From: Planctomycetota bacterium
Lineage (GTDB): Bacteria > Planctomycetota > UBA1135 > GCA-002686595
Direction of reading: 5' to 3'
NCBI GenBank assembly: GCA_002686945.1
Contig: NYYZ01000037.1
Coordinates: 124,001-188,000, forward strand
DNA length: 64,000 nucleotides
Positions 15,324-23,389 of this stretch are shown here, in pieces. A model generated the notes under the pieces. The model was not told the DNA's origin, searched no databases, and saw only the letters and a program-made list of their open reading frames with translations. A program made the translations under genes and the position numbers. Each line of letters starts with the position of its first letter. Positions within the stretch are counted from its first letter, which is position 1.

Positions 15324-17563
15324 AGCATCGAAACCGGATCCACATCAACTGTGATCCGAGGTCGGGTGTGTTTGTTGGCGAAGTCCAGCAACAGGTCCCG
15401 CGCCCGGTCAAGACCTTCGCCCCTGGGACCTGTCTTGAGCAAGAAGAACCGGCGGTGACGGTTTCTCAGGAGAGCAATCGGAGCTGGAGCCGGGCCGAGG
15501 ATCTCAACCAATTCGGCGGTCAGGTGATGATCCAGGACCTCGGCCAGATGGGCTCCGATCCGATCCACCAAAGCCTGATCTTCATCATCCAGCAGGACCA
15601 GAATCACCCGCCCATAGGGGGGGTAGCTGAGTTCCTCACGCAGGGGGAGCTCATGGCTGGCAAAAGCCGGAAAGTCGTGGCCCGCGGCACATAGGATTGC
15701 GGGATGATTGGGAAAGTGGGTTTGAACCAGAATGCGGCCCGACAGATCGCCACGGCCGGCTCGACCTGAGACCTGGCACAACAACTGAAAAGTCCGCTCA
15801 GCAGCCCGAAAATCCGGCAAGTGCAAGGCTGAGTCGGCACTGACGATGCCCACCAGCGTCACACCGGGAAAGTCGAGCCCCTTGGCAATCATCTGGGTAC
15901 CCACCAGAATGTCGATTTCACGGGCGCCAAACTTGCCTAGCACTCTTTCATAGTCCTCCTGGCGGTGCATGCTGTCCGAGTCCATGCGCGCCACACGAGC
16001 GTCAGGGCATAGAAGCTGCACGGCAGACTCAACCTGTTCCGATCCCTCCCCCAAGAAGCGCAGACCTGGAGCGCTGCAGGTAGGGCATTGCTTCGGCGGT
16101 CTCTGCTCTGCGCAGCAACCGTGGCAGACGATGCGCTTCAGCTTGCGGTGATAGACCATGGAGGCGTCGCACTGCTCGCACTTGACCACAGACCTACAAG
16201 AGTTGCACCAGAGCACCGGAGCAAAGCCGCGCCGATTCTGGAAGAGGATCACCTGCTCTCCCCTCTGGACCGCTTCCTTGATAGCCAATGCCAGGGGTGC
16301 CGAGAACGGTCCACTCATCTTGACGCTGTTCAGGTCGATCACCTCAACCTCGGGGAGTTTGCCACCTTGAACGCGTTCCGGCATTTCGAGCAGGGTGTAG
16401 CGTCCATTTCTCGCATTTTCCCAGGATTCAAGTGACGGGGTCGCAGACCCCAAGATACAGACCGCCCCCGCTTGCCTGGCTCGCACTACTGCCAGGTCAC
16501 GCCCGTGGTAGCGGGGCGTGGACCCCTGCTTGAAAGATGGTTCGTGTTCTTCGTCTACAACCACCACACCCAGGTCCGGCATGGGAGCAAAAAGAGCAGA
16601 CCGGGCACCCACCACAACGCGTACCTCGCGCTGGCGCACCGCTTTCCAAGCGTCATGACGTTGGGCATCGGTCATGCGGCTGTGCAGCACGGCCACTTGA
16701 CCGAATCGGCTGCGGAACCAGCTAACTGTCTGGGGAGTCAGGGCGATTTCTGGAACCAGTACGATCGCGCCCCGACCCAGGTCCAGACACTCCTTGATCA
16801 CCGACAGATAGACCTCGGTCTTGCCACTGCCTGTAACGCCTCGCAACAAGAAGGCCTCGAATTCTCGGGCTTTCAAGGGCTTGGAGATCGCCTCAATGGC
16901 CGCTGCCTGCTGAGCCATGAGTTCTTCGGGCTCAGTCCGATGCTCCGCAGGCGCACCGCTGAGAGCATCAGTCACAGCATCTGCCTGCTCGGCAATCACC
17001 CAACCCTTCTTGATCAAGGTCTGAATCGGCGAAAGGGAGATGTTCAGCTTGCGCACCAGGTCATTGCGATCAAGAGGGCCACCGGCGTCGAGCAGGGTCC
17101 GCAGAACGCGATGTTGCGCCTCGTATCTATCTTCAAGCGTGGCGAGATCAAGTGCACCTATACCCTCCGCTGGGCTCAGGCGAGTGATCTGACGGCGTCC
17201 CCCTTCACGCTTGAGGACTGCAGGCAGAACGGCAGCCAGTGCCTCACCCCAGGAGCAACCGTAGTAGGTTCCCATCCAGCGGGTCACCTGCAACAGGTCC
17301 TCGTCGAGCACAGGCTCGTTGTCGAGTACCGCCGAGACACTCTTCAGCCTTGAGGCGGGCACATCGGTGCTGGAGGGCAGGTCGACCACTATGCCCACTT
17401 CTCGACGCCCCCCGAAATGCACTGCAACGCGCATGCCCACTGCAAGATCATCTGCCATGCCAGCAGGCACCGCATAGGTATACTCCGAACGCATCGGCCG
17501 CTTCAGGGCCACACTTGCAAGGACGCCATGACTGGCTCCTCCTAGCATTTCCTCCTGCTTCAC
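15320..17563 (-). CDS. priA: Primosomal replication restart helicase PriA
   Basis: Product of 747 residues, normal length. PriA recognises stalled forks and reloads the replication machinery. The N-terminal DNA-binding domain (residues ~10-110) is followed by the helicase with Walker A GVTGSGKTEVYL and Walker B VVVDEEHEPSFK. The zinc-binding cysteines CNSC, CEQC, CHGCC and CPTC follow, then the second helicase domain (GTQMIAKGLDFPGVTLVGIV, QVSGRAGR). The ATG at 17563 overlaps the MazG-like gene stop by four bases. It is the last gene of a long minus-strand series. Confidence 0.96.
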   Translation of the reverse strand: MKQEEMLGGASHGVLASVALKRPMRSEYTYAVPAGMADDLAVGMRVAVHFGGRREVGIVVDLPSSTDVPASRLKSVSAVLDNEPVLDEDLLQVTRWMGTYYGCSWGEALAAVLPAVLKREGGRRQITRLSPAEGIGALDLATLEDRYEAQHRVLRTLLDAGGPLDRNDLVRKLNISLSPIQTLIKKGWVIAEQADAVTDALSGAPAEHRTEPEELMAQQAAAIEAISKPLKAREFEAFLLRGVTGSGKTEVYLSVIKECLDLGRGAIVLVPEIALTPQTVSWFRSRFGQVAVLHSRMTDAQRHDAWKAVRQREVRVVVGARSALFAPMPDLGVVVVDEEHEPSFKQGSTPRYHGRDLAVVRARQAGAVCILGSATPSLESWENARNGRYTLLEMPERVQGGKLPEVEVIDLNSVKMSGPFSAPLALAIKEAVQRGEQVILFQNRRGFAPVLWCNSCRSVVKCEQCDASMVYHRKLKRIVCHGCCAEQRPPKQCPTCSAPGLRFLGEGSEQVESAVQLLCPDARVARMDSDSMHRQEDYERVLGKFGAREIDILVGTQMIAKGLDFPGVTLVGIVSADSALHLPDFRAAERTFQLLCQVSGRAGRGDLSGRILVQTHFPNHPAILCAAGHDFPAFASHELPLREELSYPPYGRVILVLLDDEDQALVDRIGAHLAEVLDHHLTAELVEILGPAPAPIALLRNRHRRFFLLKTGPRGEGLDRARDLLLDFANKHTRPRITVDVDPVSML

Positions 17564-17853
17564 CCGCAGGAACAGGGTGTGGAGCTACAACGAGGGCAGC
17601 CCTCGGCGTACTTCTTGCACGCAGCGGCTTCCAGTTCAATGCCAACCAGCGAGGCCATGCTGGCTAACCACGCAAGCACATCGGCGAACTCCCCTTCCAG
17701 GTCTTCAGTCTGGCCCCGACGCAAGGCGCGGGTCAATTCGCCTACCTCTTCGCAAAACCACATGTGTGTGCCCTCAAGCCCACGGGCTGAATCCTTCTTG
17801 AAGTAGATCTCTTCGATCAGACGTTGAAATTCGGTGAGATGCACGGGGTTCAC
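17560..17853 (-). CDS. MazG-like nucleotide pyrophosphohydrolase with cysteine-rich tail
   Basis: Product of 97 residues. The MazG helix signature is present: WFCEEVGELTRAL (EExxE) followed by EGEFADVLAW (ExxxD) and SMASLVGIEL. These acidic residues bind magnesium in the family, which hydrolyses (deoxy)nucleoside triphosphates. The end CPRCSSTPCSCG adds four cysteines, a possible small zinc knuckle seen in some homologues. ATGA overlaps link it to the upstream sensor gene and to priA, so it may protect the nucleotide pool during replication restart; that link is inference. Confidence 0.85.
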   Translation of the reverse strand: MNPVHLTEFQRLIEEIYFKKDSARGLEGTHMWFCEEVGELTRALRRGQTEDLEGEFADVLAWLASMASLVGIELEAAACKKYAEGCPRCSSTPCSCG

Positions 17854-19238
17854 TTCTCCTTGGCGATGACCAACAGCGTAGCGCTGGGGATGGGGTCACC
17901 GGATGCTTCAGATTCGGGATCGCCCGCACGGTTGAGGCAGGTCTCAATGACTCCCTGAGCTGCATTTTGGATCCCACGGCGCACATGGGCGTTCACCGTT
18001 TTCTGAAAAGCCTCTTCGCCCCATTCTTCTCCCTCTTCATCAGGCTGTTCGACTAGGCCGCTGCTGGCCAGGATCAGAGCGCTCCCCGTGGCCAAGACTC
18101 CTTCACGCACTTCCAGACGCTGCTCGAACACAGGCCCTGCGTCAAATCCAAGAGCAATTCCCTCCGGTTGAAGTCGCGAGAGTTTGGAGGTTTCTTCATT
18201 CCAATACAGGGGCGCGATCCGATGGCCCGCACAAATGATCTTGAAGCACCCTGTGCTGGGCTGCAAGTCCACTACAACTGCTGTCACCGAAAGTCCTCTG
18301 CGAATATCCCGGTGCAACTCCAGGTTGGCGCTGGCCAGAGCATCGGTCAATCCAGCTTTTTCCTGGAGAGCGGCGCGTATGAAGGCCCGAGCCGTGGCCC
18401 CCACCAGTGCACCTGGAACCCCATCCCCCGTGTCACATAGCACTGTCAGGATGCGATCCGGCTCCTCGATGTAAGTGTGAAATGACCCGGCGATCTCGGT
18501 ACCCTCGATGCACTCCTCGGTAAACGACCAACCCTCGGCAGTGGGCGTACTGGCAGGGCGCAGGGCAGCACTGACCTCACGGCCAACCTCTTGCTCACGT
18601 TCACGCACACTCAGCTCAAGTTGTGCGTCCTGGGCAAGATCCAGTTCAGACGCCATGTTCTTGATCGCACGCGCCAATAGAAAAACCTCCTTGGGACCAC
18701 TCTCGCGCACAGAATGACGCAAGCCGCGCCTCCCCAAGGCGTGCACATCGTCCACCAGCATGGCCAGAGGCTTTGATGTCTGGGTAGCTACGCCTATGGC
18801 GATCAAGCCGGCCATGAGCACCACCAGGGCTCCGACGATGACTATCAGACCTGTCAGATCTTTCCGGGGGCTCTCCTCAATTGCAGGAGCCACGATACTG
18901 ACCCCGTTGTCTCCCTCGAACTCATAGACCGCGGCCTCACGCCCGGAGAAGGTTCCCTTGGGCATCTTGGTGTCAAATCGCAGTACGCCCTTGGCCCTGC
19001 TCATTTTTGAGCCGGGCGTAGGCTGGAGATCTGCTCCGGTTTGATTCACCTCAGTCTGGGCCCGCACTGCGACCCTGAGAGCACCGTCAACGCAACGATC
19101 CACTACTTCTTGGGTCTTGGGCAACAAGACCAGACCAGCCAGAACCATGGCCAACACCAAGAAACCTGTCATCACAAGCGCAAAGCGTGCTGCCATGCCC
19201 ATGCCCGGAGCCGAGCTTTGGGATCGAGTTCTGCTCAT
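17850..19238 (-). CDS. Membrane sensor with HAMP and degenerate PP2C/SpoIIE-type phosphatase domain
   Basis: Product of 462 residues from ATG 19238 (ATGA overlap with pgpA; the upstream Met is rejected). It has a membrane helix (~17-39), an ~85-residue periplasmic loop, a second helix (~129-151), a HAMP-like linker with coiled coil (~155-225) and a SpoIIE-type PPM domain. One metal-binding Asp is kept (CDTGDGVPGAL, ~269). The Asp of the usual GGDFYD motif is Ser (AGSFHT, ~252), and the Asp of the usual TDG motif is Ser (ASSGLVEQ, ~393). It is therefore probably inactive as a phosphatase or changed in chemistry, and may act as a binding regulator. Confidence 0.75.
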   Translation of the reverse strand: MSRTRSQSSAPGMGMAARFALVMTGFLVLAMVLAGLVLLPKTQEVVDRCVDGALRVAVRAQTEVNQTGADLQPTPGSKMSRAKGVLRFDTKMPKGTFSGREAAVYEFEGDNGVSIVAPAIEESPRKDLTGLIVIVGALVVLMAGLIAIGVATQTSKPLAMLVDDVHALGRRGLRHSVRESGPKEVFLLARAIKNMASELDLAQDAQLELSVREREQEVGREVSAALRPASTPTAEGWSFTEECIEGTEIAGSFHTYIEEPDRILTVLCDTGDGVPGALVGATARAFIRAALQEKAGLTDALASANLELHRDIRRGLSVTAVVVDLQPSTGCFKIICAGHRIAPLYWNEETSKLSRLQPEGIALGFDAGPVFEQRLEVREGVLATGSALILASSGLVEQPDEEGEEWGEEAFQKTVNAHVRRGIQNAAQGVIETCLNRAGDPESEASGDPIPSATLLVIAKEK

Positions 19239-19723
19239 AGCGCCCCATTGTGGACCCAAAGGTCGCCACCTGGAAGGAAGTAACGCAAGAGAGCCATCAC
19301 TCCCAACCCATAGAGGCCGGCAGCCACATCATCGAGCAGAATTCCATCCCCGCCGCCCAGACGCTCAAACCAGCGCACAGGCCATGGTTTGAGAATGTCA
19401 AAGAACCGAAAGAGAACAAAGGCCACGCCCATGGCAAAAAGACTCGGCGGAGCGATCCAGGCCACGGTGATCAGGTACCCAATGACCTCGTCCAGGACAA
19501 AACACCCCGGATCTTCCCCATGGGTTTCCTCTGCCCATGGGGCCAGGGCACGGCCGATCAGATACAGCACCACGCACAAGCCCAGCAAAGCGGCCAGGTA
19601 GGGCTCGGTAGAGCGCAGGATCCAGACGGCGAAGACCCCCGCCAAGGTGCCAAAAGTCCCAGGAGCGACCGGAGCGCAGCCCAAGAATCCAGCGCTGATC
19701 AGGCCCATTCGAAGACGGTCCAT
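19235..19723 (-). CDS. pgpA: Phosphatidylglycerophosphatase A
   Basis: Product of 162 residues. It removes the phosphate from phosphatidylglycerophosphate to give phosphatidylglycerol at the inner membrane. Signatures are GCAPVAPGTFGTLAG near the N-terminus, FVLDEVIGYLI, FRFFDILKPWPV and GGDGILLDDVAAGLYG, with several membrane helices. It follows pgsA with a one-base overlap (TGATG), so consecutive steps of the pathway are translated together. Confidence 0.95.
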   Translation of the reverse strand: MDRLRMGLISAGFLGCAPVAPGTFGTLAGVFAVWILRSTEPYLAALLGLCVVLYLIGRALAPWAEETHGEDPGCFVLDEVIGYLITVAWIAPPSLFAMGVAFVLFRFFDILKPWPVRWFERLGGGDGILLDDVAAGLYGLGVMALLRYFLPGGDLWVHNGAL

Positions 19724-20337
19724 CAGCTAGCTCCACCCAGGATCTTGCGAGCCTTGAGCACATAGCTCGCACCCGACCCCACGGTTGTCAGAAGAGTAAT
19801 CCAGACCAGAATCTCGGTCACGATCACCCAACCCTCGCGCCAAGCATCAGGCCAGGGAAAAGCATGAATCCAGAGCACTCCGCCCACAGCAACGCACTGT
19901 GCAATCATCTTGATCTTGCCAAGACCGTCCGCCGGGAATTCCTCGCCCACGCTCTCTACATAACCCCGAATACCGGTCACCAAGAATTCACGCGCGAGAA
20001 TAATCACCACGATCCAAGCCGGAAGCAATTCGCGCATCCAAGGACTGACTGCAGCAAAGATCATGGCTCCCAGGATCAAGACCTTATCTGTGAAAGGGTC
20101 TGCAATGCGCCCAAAGGCAGTCACATGATGGTCACGGCGTGCCAGATAGCCGTCCAGGTAGTCGCTGGCAGCGGTGATCAGGAACAGCCAGAAGGCCGCC
20201 TGTACCACGGCGCGGTGTTCGTGGATCGAGTCCCTGGGTACATCTGCCAGGGTATGCAGGATCCCAAAGAGAACAATCGACCCGACAAAGCGCATGGCCG
20301 TGATACGGTTGGGCCAATAGCGGAAGACTCCTTTCAT
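19723..20337 (-). CDS. pgsA: CDP-diacylglycerol-glycerol-3-phosphate 3-phosphatidyltransferase
   Basis: Product of 204 residues, an inner-membrane enzyme making phosphatidylglycerophosphate from CDP-diacylglycerol. The CDP-alcohol phosphotransferase motif D-x2-DG-x2-AR-x8-G-x3-D-x3-D is complete at residues ~59-81 (DYLDGYLARR, then FGRIADPFTDK). Several hydrophobic helices follow. Its ATG overlaps the rimO stop (ATGA) and it is directly followed by pgpA, the next enzyme. Confidence 0.95.
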   Translation of the reverse strand: MKGVFRYWPNRITAMRFVGSIVLFGILHTLADVPRDSIHEHRAVVQAAFWLFLITAASDYLDGYLARRDHHVTAFGRIADPFTDKVLILGAMIFAAVSPWMRELLPAWIVVIILAREFLVTGIRGYVESVGEEFPADGLGKIKMIAQCVAVGGVLWIHAFPWPDAWREGWVIVTEILVWITLLTTVGSGASYVLKARKILGGAS

Positions 20338-21677
20338 ATCGCTCTCCCGGTCAGATCAAAGTTCTCGCGGACCCCATCGATGGCAACCTGTACCCGCTGG
20401 CCAACGATCACATCACCTTGCACAATCACCCGGGGGTCGACCTCTGGTGCATCCATGCAAGTGCGGCCTAGGGCCGTGCCGACTTCATCAGAGGCCTCAT
20501 CGATGAGAACCTCATGGGTCTGACCCACAAGTGCGCCCTGCATATTGGCGAGATTCCGATCCCGGACCTCCAAGACCGCCGCCAGGCGAGCGTCAGCTTC
20601 GTCTTCAGGCACCTCCCCATCGCTCCCAAAAGCTGGTGTGTCCTCCTCATCAGAATAGGTGAAAGCGCCCAGTCGCGTGAACTGATAGTGCTCGACCATC
20701 TGGAGCAATTCGTCCACATCGGCATCGGTCTCACCGGGGTAGCCCAACAGAACTGTAGTGCGCAGGGTGATACCCGGAACCTCCTCCATCAACCGGTCCA
20801 ACATTCGGCGCACCTGAGCGCCATCACCCGCGCGACCCATGGCACGTAGCACATTGGTCGCGGCGTGTTGCACAGGAATGTCCAGATAGGGTTCAACCCG
20901 AGGATGGTCTTTCAGGAGGCGTGTCAGCTCCCAGGGAAAACGATTGGGATAGGCGTACATCACGCGTAGTCGGTGGTCACCCTCCAGTTCAGCGAGCGAT
21001 TCGATCAGATGCGGAAGCTCCAAGCCAATGTCCCGACCCCAGGCGGTGGAATCCTCGGCTACTAGCACAAGTTCCTTGACTCCCACGCCAATCAGGTCCT
21101 GGGCTTCCGCCACTAGATCGACTGGCCTCTTGCTGCGATGAGGCCCTCGAATCCCAGGGATTGCACAGAACCCGCAGCTATGGTCACAACCATGGCTGAT
21201 ACGCAGGTAGGCATAAGAACCAGGAGTTGCCAACATGCGCGCGCCCTCGCGATCAGCGGGCCTCAGGCCCGGGCTGTCGAGGTAGCTTTCATGCTTGTTA
21301 CCGTCGACCATTGAACGCACGGCCTTGGCCATGGCGCGGTAGTCAGAGATCTCAGACCAAAGGTCCACGTCCGGGAATTCTTCACTCAAGCGCCGCTTGT
21401 AGCGCTGCACCAAGCAGCCAGCCACGACCACATGGTCCAGGTCGCCCGCCTGCTTTCGCTCAAGCAGGGTACCCAAAGCCTCATAGGATTCGTCCCGCGC
21501 GGGCCCGATGAAGGAGCAGGTGTTGAGTACCACAGTCCCCGCCAGATCGGAATCCCCAGAGACCAGTAGATCCTGCTCTGCCAAACGAGCGAGAATCAAC
21601 TCTGAGTCAATCAGGTTCCTCGCACATCCAAGGTGTACGAGGGAGACGACCTCAGCTCGATTGGTGCTGGTGGACAA
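20334..21677 (-). CDS. rimO: Ribosomal protein S12 methylthiotransferase RimO
   Basis: Product of 447 residues, a radical-SAM enzyme that methylthiolates an aspartate of ribosomal protein S12. The N-terminal domain holds the auxiliary cluster cysteines (LGCARN, NTCSFI, AGCLVQ). The radical-SAM motif is CDHSCGFC with the following AIPGIRG. The distinctive LLGYPGETDADVDELL and a C-terminal TRAM region are present. The annotated start is TTG 21677; no ATG nearby includes the first motif, so a TTG start is likely. It lies 42 bases after the motor-less FtsK-like gene. Confidence 0.94.
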   Translation of the reverse strand: MSTSTNRAEVVSLVHLGCARNLIDSELILARLAEQDLLVSGDSDLAGTVVLNTCSFIGPARDESYEALGTLLERKQAGDLDHVVVAGCLVQRYKRRLSEEFPDVDLWSEISDYRAMAKAVRSMVDGNKHESYLDSPGLRPADREGARMLATPGSYAYLRISHGCDHSCGFCAIPGIRGPHRSKRPVDLVAEAQDLIGVGVKELVLVAEDSTAWGRDIGLELPHLIESLAELEGDHRLRVMYAYPNRFPWELTRLLKDHPRVEPYLDIPVQHAATNVLRAMGRAGDGAQVRRMLDRLMEEVPGITLRTTVLLGYPGETDADVDELLQMVEHYQFTRLGAFTYSDEEDTPAFGSDGEVPEDEADARLAAVLEVRDRNLANMQGALVGQTHEVLIDEASDEVGTALGRTCMDAPEVDPRVIVQGDVIVGQRVQVAIDGVRENFDLTGRAI

Positions 21678-21719
21678 AGGGAACTTGGGATCAAAGCCAA
21701 TGCCCCGCTTCGGGGCGCC

Positions 21720-23384
21720 TCAGGAAGCAGCCACCTTTGACTGCCACTCCTCTTGGGTCATCAGAATATCACGCTGCTGCCCACCCTTGTATGGTCCGAT
21801 CAGCCCAGCTTCCTGAAGTCCGTCAAGAACCTCACAGGCTGCCTGAAAATCCAGGTCGAAATGACGCTGGATAAGGGACACTGCCACTCGGCCCTCGTCC
21901 AGAAAGAGTTGGCCGGATACTGCCAGCAACTCCTCGGAGGAATGGTCCGGCGTGGGGGGGGAAGAATCGGCCTTGGCCTTGCGCTTGCCCTTGCGAGGCT
22001 TGAGGTCCACAGGTGAGGACGCATCCTCGGAGGGCTCGGTGTCTGGCTCATCCTCGCAGGCCTCGTCTTCCTCTTCTTCATACTCAGCCTCCTCGTCTTC
22101 TTCCTCTTCCTCTTCGTACTCAGATTCCTCGTCTTCCTCTTCGTACTCAGCCTCCTCGTCTCCCTCTTCCTCTTCGTACTCAGCCTCCTCGTCGTCTTCC
22201 TCTTCCTCTTCCTCTTCGTACTCAGCCTCCTCGTCGTCTTCCTCTTCCTCTTCGTACTCAGATTCCTCGTCCTCCTCTCCGTCCTGTTCGTCCTCGTACT
22301 CGCCCTCTTCCTCCTCGCACTCAACCTCCTCAACCTCTCCGGCAACTTCCTCAGCCCCCTCTCCGACTGAAACGATCACCTCGGGTTCTTCCAAGCCAAA
22401 CAAGTCAGGCTGCTCCCAGGATGGGATTGGAAGCCCCGCTCCCTGCCCCAAGACATGAACCGCCTCTGACTGGCTTGCATCTGTTCCCTGAACGCCTTGC
22501 TCCTCCGATAGCAAGCGGGCAATGGTCAACGAGTCCGGAGCCCCTTGAGGGGAGTCGATGCCATGGGAAGCACTCGCACCAGAAGCCAGATCCGTATCAG
22601 AGACGCCTGTTTGAGGCTCGTTGGCGAGGGACCCTCCTTGGGCGGTGACCCTGGCTATGCGCGCGAGCTGCTCATCTTCGGGACTGACGAGAGGCTTGAC
22701 GCCCACGGGTATCTTCCCTTGCAGGCGCACATCCTCGGGGTAGGGCGAGCGCGCCGCAGAGTTCTTGTCGATGGACTTCATCCATAACCCCTCTTGATGT
22801 TCCAAGGCAGCTTCATCCGGCACCAAGGCGTTGGTTTCTGCCTCGGTTACGCCGTCTGCCTCCGCTTCCGAGAGGACATCATCGATGCGCGTTTCATTCT
22901 TGCCCTTCTCAAAGAGTGGACGATTGAAGAATCCTGCCACGCCCCACGCGTTCCAGGCCATGCCCAGCCCCAATCCCATTCCCACCAGCAGGCCCAGAGC
23001 AGGATGCACCGCGGCCAGACGCCCACCTGTCTGTTGACCAAGGTTGCCCCCAAGAAGAGGATCAAAGGCACCCAGCGAAACCGCCACGCCGGCCCCTAAC
23101 GCAAGGATCCCGGAGAGGTGACGCACGGGATCGCTGACCGCCCCACCGGTGAACATCCAGCCCCCAAGAATCGACACTGCCAGGCTGACCATGAGCACAG
23201 CAGCACTACCAAAGGCCCCCACCAGGGCGCTGGCAAGAGTCTGCAGGACAGTCATGTCCTGACCCTCAAGAGGAGGTCGCACCAGCAACATGGCCACCAG
23301 GACCGTGGGCAAAACGCCAATCAAGAAAAGGGCAATGCCCAAGGACTCGTTCTTGCTGTTAGTTGACTTGGAGGTGATGGTCAT
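21720..23384 (-). CDS. FtsK-like protein lacking the ATPase motor
   Basis: Product of 554 residues from ATG 23384, with AGAGG 10 bases upstream; a TTG at 23393 overlapping the ftsK stop is the alternative. Order: about four membrane helices (to residue ~148), a ~200-residue polar linker, an acidic tract of Glu/Asp with regular Tyr (~351-445), a short basic stretch (PRKGKRKAK), and a C-terminal winged-helix resembling FtsK gamma (SGQLFLDEGRVAVSLIQRHF, GLIGPYKGGQQRDILMT). No Walker A or B motif exists. It sits directly behind ftsK and repeats its outline without the pump, so it may be a partner or regulator of the translocase. Confidence 0.8.
   Translation of the reverse strand: MTITSKSTNSKNESLGIALFLIGVLPTVLVAMLLVRPPLEGQDMTVLQTLASALVGAFGSAAVLMVSLAVSILGGWMFTGGAVSDPVRHLSGILALGAGVAVSLGAFDPLLGGNLGQQTGGRLAAVHPALGLLVGMGLGLGMAWNAWGVAGFFNRPLFEKGKNETRIDDVLSEAEADGVTEAETNALVPDEAALEHQEGLWMKSIDKNSAARSPYPEDVRLQGKIPVGVKPLVSPEDEQLARIARVTAQGGSLANEPQTGVSDTDLASGASASHGIDSPQGAPDSLTIARLLSEEQGVQGTDASQSEAVHVLGQGAGLPIPSWEQPDLFGLEEPEVIVSVGEGAEEVAGEVEEVECEEEEGEYEDEQDGEEDEESEYEEEEEDDEEAEYEEEEEEEDDEEAEYEEEEGDEEAEYEEEDEESEYEEEEEEDEEAEYEEEEDEACEDEPDTEPSEDASSPVDLKPRKGKRKAKADSSPPTPDHSSEELLAVSGQLFLDEGRVAVSLIQRHFDLDFQAACEVLDGLQEAGLIGPYKGGQQRDILMTQEEWQSKVAAS
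22050..22334 (-). repeat. Acidic low-complexity repeat (EEAEYEEEE-type)
   Basis: A GAG/GAA/GAC-rich tract encoding Glu/Asp runs punctuated by Tyr about every 10-17 residues. On the plus strand it is a nearly pure pyrimidine run of CTC/TTC triplets. It is prone to slippage and produces a Ser-rich shadow frame on the other strand. Confidence 0.9.
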
Positions 23385-23389
23385 TTGAT

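Noticed and set aside
21952-22458. Ser-rich open frame on the plus strand
   Set aside because: It is the antisense shadow of the Glu-rich tract; CTC/TTC triplets read in another frame give Ser runs. No start signal or homology.
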